Notes: a model not told the origin generated them from the letters alone. A DNA stretch of 16,457 bases from Verrucomicrobiia bacterium (GCA_030042375.1 JASHZU010000265.1:1-16457), one strand, 5' to 3'. Positions 1 through 8,551 are shown, counted from the first letter of the stretch. Numbers and translations are program-made.

Positions 1-934
<934 letters not shown>

Positions 935-1072
935 TCAGATTTGCTGAAAAGCGAACGCGCAGGTTGCCTTAAAATCCCCCAAATTTCAAAGACATTTTGC
1001 AGGGATTTCACGAACTTTAATCGGTCACGGACGCTTGAATCGGAGAGTAAGATTTATGGCCCGCTGGCTGTT

Positions 1073-1107
1073 CCCTCTCCGCTCCCATTCCGATGGGAGG
1101 GGGAGGG
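1073..1107. repeat. Strong intergenic hairpin, REP-like
   Basis: An imperfect palindrome in the 256-bp spacer between aspS and the DHH gene. Outer arms 1073-1080 (CCCTCTCC) and 1100-1107 (GGGGAGGG) pair with one G-U wobble. A single bulged G at 1081 follows, then inner arms CTCCCAT (1082-1088) and ATGGGAG (1093-1099) around a TCCG loop. A G-rich tail (TTAGGGTGAGGTGAGGG) follows directly. No T-run follows, so it is not a standard terminator. The C/G-rich arms plus a GGGTGAGG tail resemble dispersed REP-like palindromes, but copy number cannot be judged from one window. The rest of 935-1190 holds nothing I can assign. Confidence 0.6.
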
Positions 1108-1190
1108 TTAGGGTGAGGTGAGGGCATTTTGGAGGAAAATTCCTTAATTTGAAGCTCGCCCTGTCCCTGTGGTTGGGGTAGCTTTTATTA

Positions 1191-2135
1191 ATGAGGGATT
1201 TGCCGCAGCCTGAAGTTATCTTCACGCACGAAAGCGACCTGGATGGATTGCTTTCCGGCATTCTTTTGCAGCGGCTCGCCAAAAAGCGTTTCGGCGCCAA
1301 TGTCCGCATCGAGGCCTATCATTATAACTTCTGGAAGCAACGCGACCTCCGCGAACACTCCGCCTGGGCCGCCGATTTCACCTTCGAAATGCGCATGGAT
1401 AAGCCCGGCTGGCTTGTCATTGACCATCACGTGACCGAAACCGCCCCCAAAAACGCGATGCTGGTTCACGACGTGAACAAAGCCGCCGCGACTCTTTGCT
1501 ACGACCTTTGTAAGGACGATGGCATCCAATCGCCAACCCTCGACCGCCTCGTGCATCTGAACAACGTCGCCGATTTGTTCCTCGTGGACGACCCCGACTT
1601 CGTCCTCGCCAGCGATTACGCCAACCTCGTCAAAACCTATCAGTTTTGGAATCTGCACGCGCTCATTGATGGCGATGTTGAGAAACTCCTCGACCATCCT
1701 TTGCTCGAAGTCATGGCCGTGAAACGTCGTATCGAAAATCCCCTCGGCTTCGATTGGAGCAAAGCCAACGTCACCGAACTCTCGCCCACTATCGGTTACG
1801 TGGACACTGTCGTCGGCAACAACAACTTAATCGTCCATCAGCTCCTCGAGCAGCACGCCACGAAATATCCCGTCCTCGTCACGCTGTTCCGTCGCGGCAA
1901 CCTCGTCTTTGCCAGTTTCCGCAGCCACAACGGCGAAGCCTTGAAAGTCGCGGAAAAATTCCAGGGTGGCGGCCACGCCAACGCCGCCGGCGCGCTCCTG
2001 CCTAAATCCATCCGCACCGTCCCCGACGGCATCGAATACCTGCGCCAGGTTTTGAGCTTGCGAGCCCAGTCGCAGCAAACGAAGCTCAACAGCCTGGAAA
2101 ATCTCTTCGCCGCCGTCGAAGCGGAGAAGAAGTAA
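1191..2135 (+). CDS. DHH/DHHA1-family phosphoesterase of unknown substrate
   Basis: A soluble 314-residue metal-dependent phosphoesterase. DHH motif I is HESDLDG at residues 13-19 (His13, Asp16, Asp18), an Asp is at 62, motif III is IDHH at 77-80, and a further Asp (NNVADLF) is at 128. The C-terminal DHHA1 substrate-binding domain carries the glycine-rich GGGHANAAG at 259-267. All expected Mn-binding residues appear intact, so it should be active. Related proteins cleave short oligoribonucleotides (NrnA type), pAp or cyclic dinucleotides; this sequence does not let me choose. No membrane segment or sensor domain is present, unlike GdpP. The ATG at 1191 is the only sensible start because an in-frame TAG lies four codons upstream. 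It stands alone between aspS and the TPR gene. Confidence 0.85.
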   Translation: MRDLPQPEVIFTHESDLDGLLSGILLQRLAKKRFGANVRIEAYHYNFWKQRDLREHSAWAADFTFEMRMDKPGWLVIDHHVTETAPKNAMLVHDVNKAAATLCYDLCKDDGIQSPTLDRLVHLNNVADLFLVDDPDFVLASDYANLVKTYQFWNLHALIDGDVEKLLDHPLLEVMAVKRRIENPLGFDWSKANVTELSPTIGYVDTVVGNNNLIVHQLLEQHATKYPVLVTLFRRGNLVFASFRSHNGEALKVAEKFQGGGHANAAGALLPKSIRTVPDGIEYLRQVLSLRAQSQQTKLNSLENLFAAVEAEKK

Positions 2136-2139
2136 AGCA

Positions 2140-2160
2140 GGGCAGGCATTCTGCCTGTCC
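2140..2160. repeat. Short hairpin after the DHH gene
   Basis: Arms GGGCAGGCA (2140-2148) and TGCCTGTCC (2152-2160) pair over nine positions with one G-T wobble and a three-base TTC loop. It begins four bases after the DHH stop codon, a terminator's position, but no T-run follows on either strand. It may stabilise the mRNA 3' end or be a copy of a dispersed short palindrome. Confidence 0.5.
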
Positions 2161-2237
2161 AGAATCCCCCTCATCACATTACCGCGTTTCGCGTGGTCAT
2201 CCTCACCCGCAAATTATTTTCTTTTGCGTGCGAGACA

Positions 2238-2266
2238 TTGACGGTTTAATTCCGCGCATGAAAATT
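2238..2266 (+). promoter_or_regulatory. Weak candidate promoter of the TPR gene
   Basis: TTGACG at 2238-2243 matches five of six bases of the sigma-70 -35 box. A 17-base spacer leads to AAAATT at 2261-2266, which matches the -10 consensus at only three positions. It lies 37 bases upstream of the TPR gene start, in the 167-bp spacer after the DHH gene. This is a pattern match only; the weak -10 makes it uncertain. Confidence 0.25.
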
Positions 2267-2302
2267 TCTCCACTTTATTTCGTCATCTCCTAAAGCGGCC
2301 AA

Positions 2303-4600
2303 ATGAGTCGAAAGAAGAAGAAAACACAATCAAAGAAAGTTGCCTCTATTCCTGCCGGCGCGCCTGGCCGGGGCGATGGTTGGACGGTGTTTGGGGTCTG
2401 TGCCTTCCTGGCCATCATCACGTTTGTCGTCTTCGGGCAGACGCTGGGCTATGACTTCATTAACTATGACGACGATGATTATGTCTATGAAAATCCTGTC
2501 GTCCAAAAAGGTTTAACATTTCATGGGTTTGCCTGGGCTTTCACTTCCCATTACTCGAATTGGCATCCTCTAACCTGGCTTTCCCATATGCTGGATTGCC
2601 AGCTTTATGGGCTTAATTCCGGGGACCATCATCTGACGAGTGTTTTGCTCCATGCAGCGACGGCCATTTCATTGTTTCTGGTTTTGCGGCGAATGACCGG
2701 AGCCCTTTGGCGAAGCGCCTTTGTGGCCGCGCTCTTTGCCATTCATCCGTTACACGTGGAATCGGTGGCCTGGGTGTCAGAGCGCAAGGACGTGTTGAGC
2801 GGGTTGTTCTTCATGCTGACGCTCTGGGCCTATGTCCGATATGTCCGCGCTTCAAAGCCGTTGATTTACTATCTGTTGACGATGCTCTTCTTCGCCCTTG
2901 GTTTGATGTCCAAGCCGATGCTCGTAACGCTTCCTTTCGTTCTCTTGCTGCTGGATTATTGGCCGCTGAATCGGTGGCGCGCCGGCAACTCGAAACAGTT
3001 GATTATTGAAAAGCTTCCCTTGTTCGGATTGGCGGCTGCATTGTGCGTGGTCACGCTTTTCGCACAGCGGGAGGCAATGTCATCGCTTCCTTTGTCGATT
3101 CGCATCGGCAACGCCCTGGTTTCTTACGCGGTCTATTTGGAACAGATGTTTTGGCCGGCGGGGTTGATCGCTTTTTATCCCTATGCCAGGCACGGTTTGG
3201 AGCTCTGGGAAATTATTGTATCCTTAATTTTCTTATCGGCCGTCTCGGCCCTGGCCATTGCCCTACGGCGGAAAAGTCCTTATTTCCTGGTTGGCTGGCT
3301 CTGGTATTTGGGAATGTTGGTGCCGGTCATCGGGATTCTACAGGTAGGTTTACAGGCGCATGCGGACCGTTACACCTATCTGCCGCAGATTGGCCTGTAT
3401 ATCGCTTTGGCCTGGGCCACAGTGGATTTATGTGCCGGCTGGCGTTACCGCCGCGAGATACTGGGCGGCTGCTCCGCCATCATTCTGGCGGCCCTGATTT
3501 TCTGTGCGCACCGGCAGACGACGTATTGGCGGAACAGCGAAGTGTTATGGGCTCATGCCCTGGCCTGCACCCCGGATAATTTTGTGGTCCGCACCAAGTT
3601 GGGATTCATGCTGTTAAATGAGGGCAAAGCGGACGAAGCCATCACCCAATTCCAGAGGAACCTGCGAACCGATCCGGACATTGTGGAATCTTACAACAAT
3701 ATCGGTACGGCAGACATGCAGAAAGGCCAGGTAGCTGAAGCCATCGCTCAATTTCAACAAGCGGTGCAACTCAAACCCGATTATGTGGATGCCCGTGTTA
3801 ATCTCGGCATTGCATTGCTCGTGGAAGGAAAGGCGGACGATGCCATTGCACAACTCAAACAGGCCTTGCAGCTCAATCCAGACCTCCCCAAAGCTGACTA
3901 CTACCTTGGCAACGCGCTGCTCCAAAAAGGCGATTTTGACGCCGCTATCGAACAATATCAAAAGGCGCTTCCCGCCGAACTCAACAATGCGGAAGCCCAT
4001 AACAATCTCGGTTTCGCTTTGTTTCAAAACGGCAAAGTGGATGAAGCGATTGCCCAGTATCAAGACGCTTTGCAACTCCAGCCCGGCTACGCGGAAGCCC
4101 ATAACAACCTTGGCAACGCGCTGGTCAGGAAAGGGGATATGGATGATGCGATTGCCCAGTTCCAACAAGCGTTGCAAATTGAACCCAACAACGCCGATGC
4201 CAATAACAATCTGGGGATTATTTCTCTCCAACATGGCCGGCTGGCCGATGCCATTACATATTACCAAAAGGCAGTGCAGTTAAAACCGGACTCTCCTGAA
4301 ATCGAAAACAACCTGGCCTGGGTGCTGGCCACCGCGCCGCAGACATCGCTGCGCAATGGGGCTGAAGCTGTGCAATTGGCTGAAAAAGCCAGCCAGCTAA
4401 CTGGCGGAAATAACCCACTCATTCTCCATACCCTCGCGGCCGCCTATGCCGAGGCGGGACGCTTCGATGATGCCCAACGGTGCGCGGAGCAGGCGATTGC
4501 ACTGGCCCAGGCCGCCGGGCAGCAGAACCTGGCGGAACAACTCACGGTGGAATTGAAATTTTACCAGGCCCGGCTTCCCTACCATATGGGCAATAAATAA
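2303..4600 (+). CDS. TMTC-like GT-C membrane protein with TPR repeats
   Basis: A 765-residue inner-membrane protein. After a lysine-rich cytoplasmic start, hydrophobic segments (first about 28-48, then roughly ten more to about residue 404) make a polytopic domain. The first outer loop has an acidic cluster (NYDDDDYVYEN, residues 54-64), then NWHPLTWLSHMLD (86-98), HPLHVESVAWVSERKDVLS (148-166) and ADRYTYLPQIG (354-364). These fit the GT-C superfamily proteins related to animal TMTC O-mannosyltransferases, where an acidic pair in loop 1 is catalytic. Residues 427 to about 660 hold seven near-canonical 34-residue TPRs, many with AEAHNNLGxAL-type first helices, then about two degenerate ones. 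By family logic it may move a sugar from a lipid carrier onto protein or glycan outside the membrane, with TPRs binding the partner. The substrate is unknown and activity is inferred. The ATG at 2303 has no Shine-Dalgarno sequence. The gene stands alone. Confidence 0.85.
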   Translation: MSRKKKKTQSKKVASIPAGAPGRGDGWTVFGVCAFLAIITFVVFGQTLGYDFINYDDDDYVYENPVVQKGLTFHGFAWAFTSHYSNWHPLTWLSHMLDCQLYGLNSGDHHLTSVLLHAATAISLFLVLRRMTGALWRSAFVAALFAIHPLHVESVAWVSERKDVLSGLFFMLTLWAYVRYVRASKPLIYYLLTMLFFALGLMSKPMLVTLPFVLLLLDYWPLNRWRAGNSKQLIIEKLPLFGLAAALCVVTLFAQREAMSSLPLSIRIGNALVSYAVYLEQMFWPAGLIAFYPYARHGLELWEIIVSLIFLSAVSALAIALRRKSPYFLVGWLWYLGMLVPVIGILQVGLQAHADRYTYLPQIGLYIALAWATVDLCAGWRYRREILGGCSAIILAALIFCAHRQTTYWRNSEVLWAHALACTPDNFVVRTKLGFMLLNEGKADEAITQFQRNLRTDPDIVESYNNIGTADMQKGQVAEAIAQFQQAVQLKPDYVDARVNLGIALLVEGKADDAIAQLKQALQLNPDLPKADYYLGNALLQKGDFDAAIEQYQKALPAELNNAEAHNNLGFALFQNGKVDEAIAQYQDALQLQPGYAEAHNNLGNALVRKGDMDDAIAQFQQALQIEPNNADANNNLGIISLQHGRLADAITYYQKAVQLKPDSPEIENNLAWVLATAPQTSLRNGAEAVQLAEKASQLTGGNNPLILHTLAAAYAEAGRFDDAQRCAEQAIALAQAAGQQNLAEQLTVELKFYQARLPYHMGNK

Positions 4601-4630
4601 GCGCTAGCCGTTAGCCATGCGCCTTTTTGC

Positions 4631-7171
4631 CTATTGCGAACGCAGTTGGTAGAAGCGGTATTCGTATCCGGGCGCGTTGGAGTCAATGAATTGATAGAGT
4701 CCCGGCGAGATATTGATGCCGGTGCCAATCATCGTCCAATCCAACAGGTTCGAAGACGCATAAATATTAAAATTCAACGCGCTTTCAGTCGTGTACTCCA
4801 ATTCGAAATTGCCGTTAGTCAACCTCGTTATATCGCTCCAGATTGGCACTGAGGGATTCGATACGATATACGGCGCAAATTTTCGGGTCTCTGCCGGCAC
4901 ATAGGTCAGGCTCACGATCGCAGCGCTGGCGGGAAGACTGATGGCAAAATTCGTCGCGCTTCCCACGTAGTTGGTGACCGTGACCACACTCGTGCCAGAA
5001 CCGGGAACGGTCCCCACTACGCCATTAGGCTTCCCGCTGATCGTCGGCGCCGGTTCGCTGAGTTTTTGATTGCCCAGGACGATGTCCGAGATGGCGGAAT
5101 TCGTCGTTGTGAAAACAATTTTATTCGTAACCATTATCGAATTAGTGGTGATTACGCCGGCATTCGTCTTGTAAGTGACGTCATTGGTAACAAAATAGCC
5201 AATGTTGGTGAACGCAAATGGCTTCGCCAGGACAAATTTCAACCAATCGTTGTAGACCACGTTATTGCTATTATCCAGGACAGTGACGATCACCTGGTTG
5301 GTTCCTTCCGTGGCATTCCACCCGATATTTAGGCCGTTGGTATTATGCCAGCCATTGGTTTGATACATTTCGTACCCGTTGATATAAACATTTCCCAACT
5401 GGTAGAAAGGATCCGATGCGTTAAACGTCATTTGGACGGGAATCGTGCCACTATTCTCAGGCATGTTAGTACCGGTGGTGGTGGCCGAAATGTTGCGCGC
5501 CGGGGTGATAATCGGATTTCCATTGGCCGTTCCCGTGGCCTGCACCGACATCACATAAGGTGTGCCGGGATTGAGGTTGGAGAGGGTGCAGCTCGTGGCA
5601 TTGGTTACCAAAACGGCGGGCATCCCCGTTGGCCGAATCACATTCACCTGGTAGCCCGTGGCCCCGCTAATGACATTCCAATTTAACGTGATCGTGTCGT
5701 CAGTAACCGCCGCAACTGACACCACGGGCGAATCTAAACGATCGTCCGGCAAAATAGTGATTCTCACCGTGTCGCCGTTCGTGGGCGACATCAAAACATC
5801 CGGCGTAATCCGTTCCGAAAATGCAAAACTGTAGGGATCCGCATAGTCGTAAATCAACGCCGCGTACGGATTGTAGTAGCCGTCATTTGTTGGCCGGGCC
5901 GATCCGAAGGGAAACGCCGTCCATTTCACTCCTGAATACCAATTCGCCGAATTCGTGCCGTAAATTCCTCCCCAAAAACCGTAATTGAGCGACGACAAGA
6001 CATCGCCAATCATCCACGTTTCCACGGCATAGGTCGTACTGGTGTTGTTGGTGACAAGGGTTCCGTTCACCGAGTAAAAACCAGGCCCAACGGGCGACCC
6101 ATAAACGTATTGGCTCGCATTGGAGTTGCCGATTTCGAAGGTGATCGTCTTCGTATATTGGGTCCCCTTGATGATGGTGTTGTTATAGGGAGGAATGTTG
6201 GTGGTGAGAGCCATCGTCACCATCCAGCCGCCGGAATTTGTCGTGATGCTCGCCTGGTAGCCAACATAGTAATACCCTCCCTGGGGAGACGCCCCATTCA
6301 ACCAGAACGGGTTGCCCACCAGTGAATTTAAGTAATTCGTTATCGAAGGATACGGAAAAACAGAAAAATTGGTGCCGCTGACCTTTTGCGGAGCCAGGAT
6401 GCGCGCAAAATTCGTGTACGAATCCGAGCCCGAGTACGTCCATCCCGCTGTGATATTCGAGCTGCCGAGGGCAAACACCGCTTGTCCCAACCCGGCGTTC
6501 TGGAAAACGTTCGCCAAAGTTTTGGTCGAGGCATACACATACGAGCCGGCTATTAAATTCGTGCCAGTTCCTTTATACCATTCCAACTGCAGGGGAATGC
6601 CGAATTTATCCACATACGTCACATCGATGGCATTATTTGCCGCATTCGTCTCATTCATTGTGAACTCCGCGTAATCGTAACGATACGTATTGCCGTGGCT
6701 GTTGGGCGGCGGGCTGGGAGTCAACCCGTTGGTAAAGGTAAAAGGTTCGTTATACGAAAAGTACATCCCGCCCGAGTTGATATAATCAATCTCACAAGTG
6801 TAAACCTTGTCCGTATTTCCCGAAATGGAGGATACGATGGTGCCATCCGTCGTCAGCGTGGAAAGCGCTATCGAGGTGGGGTTGGCCGGGTTTGTATTTC
6901 CGAGGTTCACAAACAACTCGCTCGGCTTCGCCGCCTCGTATGTGCCAACGCGATATCCCGGGGCTTTGACCCAGACATTGCTGTCCGGCAGCCCGCTGTC
7001 GTTGACAATTTGAATGGTCACCTGGGCGAAGAGCGGCTGCATCAGGCCAATCATCAGGCATGCCCAAACGGCGGCCAGCTTGCCGCTCCGATTGGAAAGC
7101 CACGATATCATCTTGAGCTTGGTGGAGCTTTTAAGCAGGGGACTGGTTGCCATCTTTAATTTTTTTTTCAT
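4631..7171 (-). CDS. Secreted GH64/thaumatin-like beta-1,3-glucanase with FN3 domain
   Basis: A predicted exported protein of 846 residues. A long basic n-region precedes the hydrophobic stretch at about 31-48, with likely cleavage after Ala49 (PLFA|QVT). Residues about 51-475 resemble glycoside hydrolase family 64, the thaumatin-fold beta-1,3-glucanases: IVNDSGLPDSNVWV, GGMYFSYNEPFTF (134-146), YDYAEFTMN, VDKFGIPLQLEW, and YYNPYAALIYDYADPYSFAF (432-451). Glu169 and Asp188 align with the Glu/Asp pair reported as catalytic in the Streptomyces enzyme, with about three extra residues between. Residues about 481-570 form a fibronectin type III domain (TITLNWNVISGATGYQVNV). Residues 575-846 are Asn/Thr-rich, probably beta-sandwich, and I do not recognise a family. 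It likely attacks laminarin-like or fungal beta-1,3-glucan outside the cell. Starts at Met7 or Met21 are possible and would shorten the signal peptide; none has a clear ribosome binding site. It is convergent with the TPR gene (30 bp apart). Confidence 0.75.
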   Translation of the reverse strand: MKKKLKMATSPLLKSSTKLKMISWLSNRSGKLAAVWACLMIGLMQPLFAQVTIQIVNDSGLPDSNVWVKAPGYRVGTYEAAKPSELFVNLGNTNPANPTSIALSTLTTDGTIVSSISGNTDKVYTCEIDYINSGGMYFSYNEPFTFTNGLTPSPPPNSHGNTYRYDYAEFTMNETNAANNAIDVTYVDKFGIPLQLEWYKGTGTNLIAGSYVYASTKTLANVFQNAGLGQAVFALGSSNITAGWTYSGSDSYTNFARILAPQKVSGTNFSVFPYPSITNYLNSLVGNPFWLNGASPQGGYYYVGYQASITTNSGGWMVTMALTTNIPPYNNTIIKGTQYTKTITFEIGNSNASQYVYGSPVGPGFYSVNGTLVTNNTSTTYAVETWMIGDVLSSLNYGFWGGIYGTNSANWYSGVKWTAFPFGSARPTNDGYYNPYAALIYDYADPYSFAFSERITPDVLMSPTNGDTVRITILPDDRLDSPVVSVAAVTDDTITLNWNVISGATGYQVNVIRPTGMPAVLVTNATSCTLSNLNPGTPYVMSVQATGTANGNPIITPARNISATTTGTNMPENSGTIPVQMTFNASDPFYQLGNVYINGYEMYQTNGWHNTNGLNIGWNATEGTNQVIVTVLDNSNNVVYNDWLKFVLAKPFAFTNIGYFVTNDVTYKTNAGVITTNSIMVTNKIVFTTTNSAISDIVLGNQKLSEPAPTISGKPNGVVGTVPGSGTSVVTVTNYVGSATNFAISLPASAAIVSLTYVPAETRKFAPYIVSNPSVPIWSDITRLTNGNFELEYTTESALNFNIYASSNLLDWTMIGTGINISPGLYQFIDSNAPGYEYRFYQLRSQ

Positions 7172-7350
7172 AAGAGTTTCTGCCCGGAAAATTAATTAGA
7201 AAATCACGGATTCTCTTTCTACTCTATTCGAAATATCAATCCGCCGCCGCCGAAAATCCAGCACTTATTATGCCATGGAATCCAAGTACTTATGCGCATA
7301 TCTCCGACATCTTGCCGAAGGCTTCTCGATTGAGGTATTCGGGAATTAAG

Positions 7351-7370
7351 AAAAAGCCGGCGCGTCGGCT
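7351..7370 (-). terminator. Terminator-like hairpin upstream of the glucanase gene
   Basis: AGCCGG and GTCGGCT-type arms (7355-7370) form a six-pair stem, one pair a G-T wobble, around a CGCG loop. Read on the minus strand it is followed at once by five T residues (from 7355 down to 7351) and then CTTAATT, the form of an intrinsic terminator. No minus-strand gene lies just upstream of it, so it would stop antisense transcripts coming from dapA, or act within a long leader of the glucanase gene about 180 bases downstream. The short stem keeps confidence low. Confidence 0.35.
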
Positions 7371-7479
7371 AAAATGGCCTCCGCTCTTTGACATACGAAA
7401 TAAAAGCGGAAGGCGAAAACCGTAGAGCCTAACAGCTCTCTGTGCCCTCTGTGACTCGGTGGCAAAAAACGAGTCGGCA

Positions 7480-7498
7480 AAATTAACCTAAATTAACC
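7480..7498 (+). repeat. Two direct repeats, 10-bp period, at the dapA promoter
   Basis: AAATTAACC occurs at 7480-7488 and again at 7490-7498. The 10-bp spacing places both copies on one face of the helix, and the first copy overlaps the candidate -35 box. This is the layout of a regulator binding site. No regulator can be named. Confidence 0.4.
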
Positions 7499-7512
7499 CT
7501 CCCGGATAAAAT
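7483..7512 (+). promoter_or_regulatory. Candidate promoter of the dapA-dapB-folK operon
   Basis: TTAACC (7483-7488, four of six to the -35 consensus) and TAAAAT (7507-7512, five of six to the -10 consensus) are 18 bases apart. A start near 7519 would give a leader of about 137 nt before dapA. A perfect TTGACA at 7388-7393 has no acceptable -10 partner, so it was not chosen. Confidence 0.35.
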
Positions 7513-7655
7513 ACAGACCGCTTACAAACCGATACCGACCAAAAAATGAAACCTGCCGTTGATTTAAGTTGCGCCATTCGCCGATGCTCATGCTTGTCAC
7601 TCCGCACTATTTCTTCTCGCCAACTCCCGTTATTTCGATTTTACTGTCACATTGT

Positions 7656-8534
7656 ATGTTTACCGGCACTTATACCGCGATAGTCACGCCGTTTAAAAAC
7701 GGCCGGCTCGATGAAACCGCCTACGAACGCCTGATTGATTTTCAAATCAAGGGCGGCGTGGACGGCATTGTCCCCGCTGGCACCACCGGCGAATCCGCCA
7801 CTCTCAGCTACGAGGAACACATCGCCGTTATCGAAAAAACCATCGATTATAATCGTGGCCGCGTCAAAATCATCGCCGGCACCGGCGGCAATTCCACCGC
7901 CGAAGCCATCTACCTGACCCGCGCCGCCGAAGCTGCCGGCGCCGATGCCTCGCTCCAGGTTTCGCCCTATTATAATAAACCGACCCAGGAAGGGCTCTAC
8001 CAGCATTTTAAAGCCATCGCGCGCGCGACCAAACTGCCCATCATCCTTTACAGCGTTCCCAGCCGGACCGCCGTGGAGATCGGCGTGGAAACCGTCCGCC
8101 GCCTCGCAAAGGACTGTCATAACATCATCGGCATCAAAGAATCCGGCGGAAGCTGCGACCGCGTTTCTCAACTGCGCGCCGCGACCAGCCACAGATTTAT
8201 CATTCTCAGCGGCGATGATTCACTCACGCTGCCGTTCATGTCCGTGGGTGCGCAAGGCGTCGTCAGCGTCGCCTCCAATGTCATCCCCCGCGAGGTTTCG
8301 CAAATGGTCAATTTGTTCCGGTCCGGCAAAGCCGCCGCGGCGCTTCGCCTGCACGAAAAATATTTTCCGCTGTTCAAAGACCTGTTCATCGAGACCAACC
8401 CCGGCCCCATCAAAGCCGCGCTGGCCATCACGGGCAGAATCTCTGAGGACTACCGCCTGCCGCTCGTGCGGATGCATGCAAAAAATCGTGCGGTCCTGCG
8501 CGCGACCATGAAACGTTGCGGCGTTTTGAAATAG
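7656..8534 (+). CDS. dapA: 4-hydroxy-tetrahydrodipicolinate synthase
   Basis: Cytosolic class I aldolase that condenses pyruvate with aspartate semialdehyde, the first committed step toward diaminopimelate (cell wall) and lysine. Translation from the ATG at 7656 (MFTGTYTAIVTPF) gives 292 residues, the same length as the E. coli enzyme; an in-frame ATG 87 bases upstream would add 29 residues with no family match and is rejected. Key residues align: GTTGES with Thr43/Thr44, Tyr105/Tyr106 (SPYYNKP), Tyr132 and Arg137 in YSVPSRT, the Schiff-base lysine at 161 in GIKESGG, and SGDDSLTLPFMSVGAQGVVSV. It is first in an operon: dapB starts 17 bp after the stop. No Shine-Dalgarno sequence is seen. The identification is firm. 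Confidence 0.96.
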   Translation: MFTGTYTAIVTPFKNGRLDETAYERLIDFQIKGGVDGIVPAGTTGESATLSYEEHIAVIEKTIDYNRGRVKIIAGTGGNSTAEAIYLTRAAEAAGADASLQVSPYYNKPTQEGLYQHFKAIARATKLPIILYSVPSRTAVEIGVETVRRLAKDCHNIIGIKESGGSCDRVSQLRAATSHRFIILSGDDSLTLPFMSVGAQGVVSVASNVIPREVSQMVNLFRSGKAAAALRLHEKYFPLFKDLFIETNPGPIKAALAITGRISEDYRLPLVRMHAKNRAVLRATMKRCGVLK

Positions 8535-8551
8535 TCAACTGCGATACCGCT

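Larger units (their letters stand above)
7172..7655. other. Non-coding stretch between the glucanase gene and dapA
   Basis: 484 bp between two divergent genes, more AT-rich than its neighbours. It holds a terminator-like hairpin (7351-7370), the tandem pair CTCTGTGCC-CTCTGTGAC (7438-7455), a 6-bp stem GACTCG/CGAGTC (7453-7458 with 7470-7475), and a 10-bp-period direct repeat next to a candidate promoter (7480-7512). I see no tRNA, no lysine-riboswitch-like leader before dapA, and no convincing small gene. Confidence 0.6.

Noticed and set aside
2258..2293. An 11-codon frame (MKISPLYFVIS) just before the TPR gene
   Set aside because: It could be a leader peptide, but it has no ribosome binding site, no regulatory codon run and no attenuator hairpin. 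Chance is enough to explain it.
3614..4267. A 217-codon minus-strand frame inside the TPR repeats
   Set aside because: Its periodic product is the mirror of the TPR repeat DNA on the plus strand, not an independent gene.
4601..4629. A possible terminator with TTTTT at 4624-4628 between the two convergent genes
   Set aside because: The best stem is only four pairs (GCTA/TAGC, or GCGC/GCGC with a large interior), too weak to call.
7388..7393. A perfect TTGACA -35 box upstream of dapA
   Set aside because: No acceptable -10 sequence lies 16-18 bases downstream.
7438..7455. A tandem CTCTGTGCC/CTCTGTGAC pair as a possible short repeat array
   Set aside because: Only two imperfect units are present, too few for an array or CRISPR.
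7546..7683. A 45-codon plus-strand frame (MKPAVDLSCAIRR...) ahead of dapA
   Set aside because: It overlaps the dapA start, has no ribosome binding site and an unlikely Cys/Arg-rich composition.
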